From: Aporrectodea caliginosa
Lineage: Eukaryota > Annelida > Clitellata > Crassiclitellata > Lumbricidae
Direction: 5' to 3'
Length of the DNA: 64,000 nucleotides
Assembly (NCBI GenBank): GCA_020284085.1
Contig: JACEVL010000671.1
Location: forward strand, 1,456,001 to 1,520,000
Made by a program: the position numbers and the translations under genes. Below are positions 58,473 through 64,000 of the stretch, piece by piece (position 1 is the stretch's first letter; each line of letters begins with the position of its first letter). The notes below the pieces were generated by a model. The model worked only from the letters and a program-made list of their open reading frames with translations. It did not search any database and was not told where the DNA came from.

Positions 58473-58969
58473 GGGCGGGATTCATGGGACATGACTAACT
58501 CTTATTCCCAGCTTAAATTTGGCCTACGCGAGAGTAGTGGGCTACGGCGGTATTCATGAGACAGGTGCAACGCTCTACGCTGCGAATAAGGCAACTCCGA
58601 GTCTGAGGTAGGAGTAAGTCCTCTATTCACAGCTTAAAGGCGATAAACAATATGGCGGCCGTCGTTATTCGTTGCATTCGACGACGTTTTAGACATCAAT
58701 AAGTGTTTACGAGAATCTGTAATTAACTCGTCTAGTTCGCCGTTGGCGAACTTTAAATTGCCTTTCATTTCGCCGTCAGAATATGTTAAAATTTGACGAG
58801 ATGTCTGACAATGTTGAATTCGAAGTGCCGCGTGTATCCGTTAGGCCTTGATCTGTCCCAACTTCACCGTAAACTTCAAAATCTTTTCACTCTTCCTTGT
58901 CATTTTCTTACTGTACCTTTGATGCTAATTAACGTTCACTCATACTCCTATCTTCACAGGTCTAGATAC

Positions 58970-59487
58970 ATAGACACTAGGGATAAGCCGAATATCCGTT
59001 CGGTATTCGGTTCGGGCCGTATTTTGCACTTTTCAGTATTGTCCGGATTCGGTGATCCCAGGCCTTAATATCCGAATAACAAAAGAAGTAATATTTTTGA
59101 CCAAAAACAATTTATACTTTCATTAATAAAGAAATAGTAACCTGGTTTTGGCGACCTTCTGCGGTAATCTTTAATCTTTAATTATAATTGAAAGTCTGTA
59201 AATAATAAAATTGTTACTCGACGTGTCAACAAAATGGCGGACAGGTTTATCTTTATATATATATATATAGCCTATATATATATATATATATATGTATATA
59301 TAATTTATATGTATATATATATATATGTATATATAATTTATATGTATGTATGTATGTATGTATGTATATATGCAAAGAAAAATGATTACCGCCAACTATT
59401 CGGTTCGGATCCGGATTCGGAGAAAACAGCAGGGCAACTATCCGGATTCGGCAATTGGTAAAAAATGCCATTGTCCCTAATAGACGG
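58970..59487. mobile_element. 502-bp hAT-like element with Ac-like ends
   Basis: The element runs from 58978 to 59479. Ends tagggataagcc and, on the other strand, tagggacaatgg. Flanks atagacac and atagacgg match in six of eight positions. The subterminal regions repeat ggttcgg and ccggattcgg. A (TA)n(TATG)n tract fills the middle (59255-59375). Confidence 0.65.
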
Positions 59488-59774
59488 CACTGTGGGGCTT
59501 TTCAGCTGCCTCACCGAAGCGCAGCTGCCTGCGCCAGGCTAAATACAGGTACATGTTAAAGTCATCTAAGACCAAGTGTTGATCTCTCAGATAACTCGAA
59601 GAGTCGCCACTGCCGAGCTCCCGCAGACACGCAGAGCCCAACCGACAGATTCCCATCCACGTCGTATCTATAGCAGAGTTTAGTACAAAAGTTTAATTAC
59701 TGAGACTAGATTTTAAATACTTGTATTGTCTGAAGATATAATTACGTAAGCTGTCAATTAGTCAGTATGAAGGC

Positions 59775-59940
59775 TGTATAGTAGTTTCAGTTTAATGACA
59801 CTGTGATAACAAGGACCATTGTCGTCGCCCTCCTCCTTTACCCAGACTGGACTGGCACTGTCAGAGTTCAAACAGTGGCGGAGTTTTATTGTATTGTATT
59901 GTATTGTATCTATCAATTTATATAGCGCCACTCGCAGTGC
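59775..59940 (+). repeat. Dispersed SINE-like repeat with L2-like tail
   Basis: Contains gtcgtcgccctcctccttta and actggcactgtcagagttca, then (GTATT)n and an L2-like tail tttatatagcgccactcg. Confidence 0.65.
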
Positions 59941-60326
59941 ACACCAATCAGAGTTCAGCACGAAGGCTGTTTTATGTGAAGCTTATAAATGGAGGAATAG
60001 ATCTTTCGTCGGTGTTCAATTGCCTTTGCGTGCTGTGCTCCATCTCGTCTCAGACGGTTGTTTGTCTCGGTCCCATCGATTCCTGGCCGTATATTTTCTT
60101 CGCTCTGCGGCACACGATGTTGTCCCCCCACCCCTCCAGCTGAAACTTCCACGGTGCAGCCTTGAAGCATCGTTGTGGTTGGTCCAACTTTCTGGAACAG
60201 GTTGAATCCTGCGACATGAGGTCCTTCGTCTTCTTCGTCTGTATTCGGAAACTTCAACGTCGGCCTAGCCAAGGCTTAACCTAAGCCCAGTGTTTCTTGG
60301 CTAAACCTCGCTGCGTATTAACCCAG

Positions 60327-60474
60327 GCCATCGAACTGTCTGACGATCGTGTTCTGTCTCGTCCGCGAAATTTTCCCGGCGTTAAGTCGGCCCCCGAGAA
60401 ATTCGGCATCGCTCCAAAGTCCCCGAGAGACGCTGTCACTGCGAATCTACACAGAGACATCTGCACCGGGTGCG
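60327..60474 (+). CDS. Candidate internal coding exon, product unknown
   Basis: An acceptor (attaacccag) before 60327 and a donor (TGCG|GTAAGT) after 60474 bound a frame translating to AIELSDDRVLSRPRNFPG... and ending DICTGC. A second frame is also open. An earlier AG near 60285 would fit the phase of the exon at 57365, but that join is speculative. No family recognised. Confidence 0.3.
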
Positions 60475-60479
60475 GTAAG

Positions 60480-62080
60480 TATCACATTGTGTCACGTTCG
60501 CGTAAAGACGTTTTCTTTATGTGTTAGAGAAGATACTGCGGTTGCGGTTTCTTGTTGGGTTATTATAGGATGCCGTGCAGTTTGCCTTTCATCAATGCAC
60601 GTCGGTCGCCTATTAAGGAAAGGAGTGCTGGAGATTGATGGATTACTACGCCATCTCGTTCTTTCTGTGTCTCTGTGTCTGCGTGTATGTCTGTGTGTGT
60701 CTGGTTGTCTCTGTGCTTGTCTGCTGGTCGCTCTGTGTCGGTCTGCGTCCGAGAATATCACGTCCAAATCGACGATTGTTTTGCATACAGACAAGTGAGA
60801 AAATGCGTCGATGATACTAAAGATTGCACTGACAGACACGGATACATTCGCGCACAGTCAGACGGACGTGGGCACGGGCATTGGCAGATATACGGAGATA
60901 GATCCAGACATACACACTGCAGGGATTGGACGCGATCGATTAAACAGCTATGCCGAAAATGCCGAAAACTATTTTGTGCCTCGGAGAAGTTATAGAGGCG
61001 CTTTAGAAATGTTCAACCACAAGCAGGCGGACGGACAGGCAGACACAAGGAGACAAATAGAGGTATAGGATTGAAAGACAGTGGCCAAACAATACAGACA
61101 TATTAACATGCAAGAAACGATACTTCATGCAGACATCCTAGCAAAGATCCAGACTTGTATACCCGCAAAGATGCAGGCATCAATTCACAGAGAGCGACAC
61201 GCAGCCAAAGACGCGGCATATCGATTTAATTTCGACTAATAAGTTCGGCCGGCTTTGACGTATTTCCGGGCGTTTGAACTATCGAAATGAGTGCAAACTA
61301 GCGGTACGTCGGCTACATCAAAGACAGTCGGCAAGCGTTGATCTCGTTAACGCCTCCAACCGCTGAAGCAATCGCTGGAATGGCGCGAACGAGGCGACAG
61401 GACGAGCAGACGTTAATGAATTAGACGATTAATCGGTCTTTTCGCCAGGCGCAGACGAGAAAAAAACCATCTTCAACGTTCTTGCGATGACTTCTATTGT
61501 TAGGTTACTATGGCGCGTATTCTATTGTTAAACTTCTACGCTCTTCGTTGCATTTCCATTTGTTGTCGGTGGTGTATAAGCTATTGTGTTATAGAAGCTA
61601 TTTTCCACTGCGGTGGTAAATTCTTTTGTTAAACGTCTGCCGTCTGTTCTTCTCTTAGACGTCTACGTAGGGCCTCTGATCTATTGTAAATCTATAGGAT
61701 ACTGTTGTGAATTATGTCCCTAAACTTTCTTCGTAGTCCATATTAGCTACTCCGCTATTCGCACAGAAAATATCCTCAGAAAGTCGTATTGGAACAAAAT
61801 TCTGGCATGCGGTTAGAATAAGAACAAATTGGTTTCTTCAGTGTACAGACTGAGTTGAACATGTCTGGTGAATTAAAATAACAAACTATAGGTCCAGCAA
61901 CCCAAAAGCTCTAGTTTTAAGAATGAGATGGGCAATCATATGACCAGGTTTAATAATCCTATAAGACTGGAGAATAAGGACTGAGTTTGAGTGTGGCAGC
62001 TGGACAGAGTTCGGTGTTTTATAAGCTATGAGCCCCAATTTGAAAGAACAGGAAGCCAAGACAAAGATTTAAGCATAGGA
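60480..62080. other. Intergenic or intronic stretch, no gene
   Basis: Contains (TG)-rich sequence 60660-60740, (CAGA)-like words at 61020-61050 and a gaggcgctttagaaatg L2-like remnant at about 60995. Nothing else recognised. Confidence 0.45.
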
Positions 62081-62099
62081 GTTATAAGTTCATATTTCG

Positions 62100-62400
62100 A
62101 AGGTTTAGTTACATACACATTCGACTAATGCAGAGCATATTCGACATAGAGAATAATTGACTTTTGCGGAGAATATGCGATTTATACGGAGAATATTCTA
62201 CTTTATACGGAGAATATTCTAAATGTATAGAATATGTGAAGAGAATATTCGTTATACAGGGCTATTCCACGTATATGGGAAATATTAGGCCTACTAATTA
62301 TGCAGAGAATTTTCAACTTAAATTTTGCAGAAAAAAATCAAAATTTAAATTGAATATTTACCTAATACAGAGAATATTTGACTTATAACGAGCATGTTAC
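62100..62400. repeat. Degenerate GGAGAATATTC repeats
   Basis: Repeated tacggagaatattc and agaatattcgac words. Confidence 0.65.
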
Positions 62401-62404
62401 ATTC

Positions 62405-62930
62405 ATAGAAGGAATACTCATTCCACTCATAGAAGGGATATGGCACTCATTCCACTCATAGAAGGGATATGGCACTCATTCCACTCATAGAAGGGATATG
62501 GCATTCATTCCACTTGATGCACTCATAGAAGGGATATGGCACTTATTCCACTCATTGAAGGGATATGGCACTCATTCCACTCATAGAAGGGATATAGCAC
62601 TCATTCCACTCATAGAAGGGATATAGCACTCATTCCACTCATAGAAGGGATATAGCACTCATTCCACTCATAGAACGGATATAGCACTCATTCCACTCAT
62701 AGAAGGGATATAGCACTCATTCCACTCATAGAAGGGATATGGCACTCATTCCACTCATAGAATGGATATAGCACTCATTCCACTCAGAAGGGATATGGCA
62801 CTCATTCCACTCATAGAAGAGATATAACACTGAATCCACTCACAGAAGGGATATAGTACTTATTCCACTCCTAGAAAGGATATGGCACTCATTCCACTCA
62901 TAGAATGGATATACCACTCTGTTATGAGTG
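62405..62930. repeat. 29-bp minisatellite, about 18 units
   Basis: Consensus gaagggatatggcactcatt followed by ccactcata. Units vary mainly at ggc/agc. One unit carries an 11-bp insertion near 62515. Confidence 0.92.
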
Positions 62931-63224
62931 GACCATAAAGAGAATATTCGACTAAAACAGAGTGTTATTATACTAATGCTTCATGTTGAGCTGTTGCATA
63001 AAACCGAAATCTAAAAGCCTGGAGATCGGTCTCCCTGCTGTCTGACCCTCAAACAATCGACAGGCATTGATTCGAATGAAGGCGATCTCCTACTGTGTAC
63101 TCCCCCCGCTCCCCCCATAGGGCCGCTGGTACTGCTGGCCAAAATTGCATCAGTCCCCGTAGCAGCAACGCTCAAAGCGACGGCTTGCCTAAACCAAGCG
63201 TCGTCGCGAATAAAAGAAGTCGAC

Positions 63225-63400
63225 ATTTGCGTGAACTGTTTTCCCCGGTTTTAACGGTCCGCGGTGTCGACTGTCGGGAGTTGCGTGAGAGCTGTTGTTC
63301 CCGTTTCTAACGGTCGAAGCAATGACGTGAGCTGTTGTTCCCGTTTCTAACGGTCTTCGTCGCAGTTGCGTGAGCTGTTCTTCCCGGTTTAGCTGTCGAC
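63225..63400. repeat. Minisatellite of about 45-60-bp units
   Basis: Four diverged units carrying gcgtgagctgttgttcccg and tttctaacggtc. Confidence 0.75.
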
Positions 63401-63859
63401 GTGCGTGGGGAGAGAGAGAGTCTACTACGCCACAGAAAAACGACGTCTTTGTCGAGCGGATAAATGCGATAGTAGGGATGGAGGAAGGAAGGCGAGTCGG
63501 CTTTCGGTGAGGGAGACGGTAGAGGCGGGAGATGTGGAGTAGGGGAAAGATGGAAGGAGAGAGAGAGGAGTGGTCACTAGGGTAATGGCGAGTAGTAGGA
63601 GCAAGAAGCGGGACAAAATGGGAAAATGATTCTCTGTCTGACCAGTGCAGACAGCGCAACATTACGATAACGATATTGATCATTATTTCGTCGTTGCTTT
63701 TTGTTCTCGTTATTGCTAATGACTGTCCCTCTATATGTCTTCGTGGACTGATTCCCTGGATGTTGAATTGATTATGGCTTGGCTTTTACCATCGGATGAT
63801 GCCTTGTGCATTAGACACCGGCGCTATAGAAGTTACTAATTACAACTGCAATTTCGCTT

Positions 63860-63875
63860 TAAAACCTATAGGATA

Positions 63876-63941
<66 letters not shown>
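63860..63941. repeat. (TA)n and (TAA)n microsatellite
   Basis: TA run, a short TAA run, and a second TA run that ends directly at the next element. Confidence 0.95.
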
Positions 63942-63944
<3 letters not shown>

Positions 63945-64000
63945 GGATGGGCAGTAATTGAAATTACGTAATTCAAATTACTTGAAGTCACATAATTTGT
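63942..64000. mobile_element. Start of a possible hAT-like element, cut by the window end
   Basis: cagggatgggcagtaattga followed by alternating aattac/gtaatt words resembles the ends of hAT families that begin CAGGGATGGGCAGTAA. It starts right after a TA run. The other end is outside the window. Confidence 0.45.

Noticed and set aside
59955..60272. - strand frame of about 105 residues
   Set aside because: No splice support or family recognised, and it overlaps dispersed-repeat sequence at its end.

Overview
This is a metazoan nuclear genomic window: genes are split into short exons with canonical GT/AG borders, introns are long and AT-rich, and most of the remainder is tandem repeats, tRNA-derived SINEs, non-LTR retrotransposon relics and short hAT-type DNA transposons. 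The repeat style (many copies of a 'taggcctac'-like motif, L2-like 'gcgctatataaat' tails) suggests a marine invertebrate, perhaps a deuterostome such as an echinoderm. That placement is a guess, because no taxonomic marker gene is present.

Four protein-coding genes can be reconstructed. (1) On the + strand, 7604-18965, a group II p21-activated kinase (PAK4 type) in eight coding exons, with a probable 5' UTR exon near 701-763. It is intact except for one missing base in the second-to-last coding exon. (2) On the + strand, 23823-25514, an intronless type II membrane glycosyltransferase of family GT31 (beta-1,3-galactosyltransferase type), with a duplicated stem segment and a 21-bp coding minisatellite inside the catalytic domain. 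(3) On the - strand, 36994-26822, a BTB plus WD40 protein of the KCTD3/SHKBP1 family in 19 coding exons that join without a frame error; a dead copy of its first exon lies upstream. (4) On the + strand, 42283-49243, an SR splicing factor (SRSF4/5/6, fly B52 type) in seven coding exons.

The most interesting element is in the introns of the SR-protein gene: seven related box C/D snoRNA copies. All carry a D' guide complementary to the 28S rRNA segment ACCCGAAAGAUGG (yeast Gm805 region), and all share a second conserved 10-base element that appears to pair with the rRNA bases just 5' of that target.

Layout: 1-7600 5' flank and first intron of the kinase gene, full of microsatellites, an L2-like LINE end and a 219-bp foldback repeat; 7.6-19 kb kinase gene; 19-23.8 kb intergenic with repeats; 23.8-25.5 kb glycosyltransferase; 26.8-37 kb KCTD3-like gene; 37-41.5 kb transposon and minisatellite block with two hAT-like elements; 42.2-49.8 kb SR-protein gene with snoRNAs; 50-56 kb SINE cluster, small hAT elements and a 5'-truncated LINE; 56-64 kb two unassigned candidate exons, three more hAT-like elements and several minisatellites. 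The last bases look like the start of another hAT-like element.
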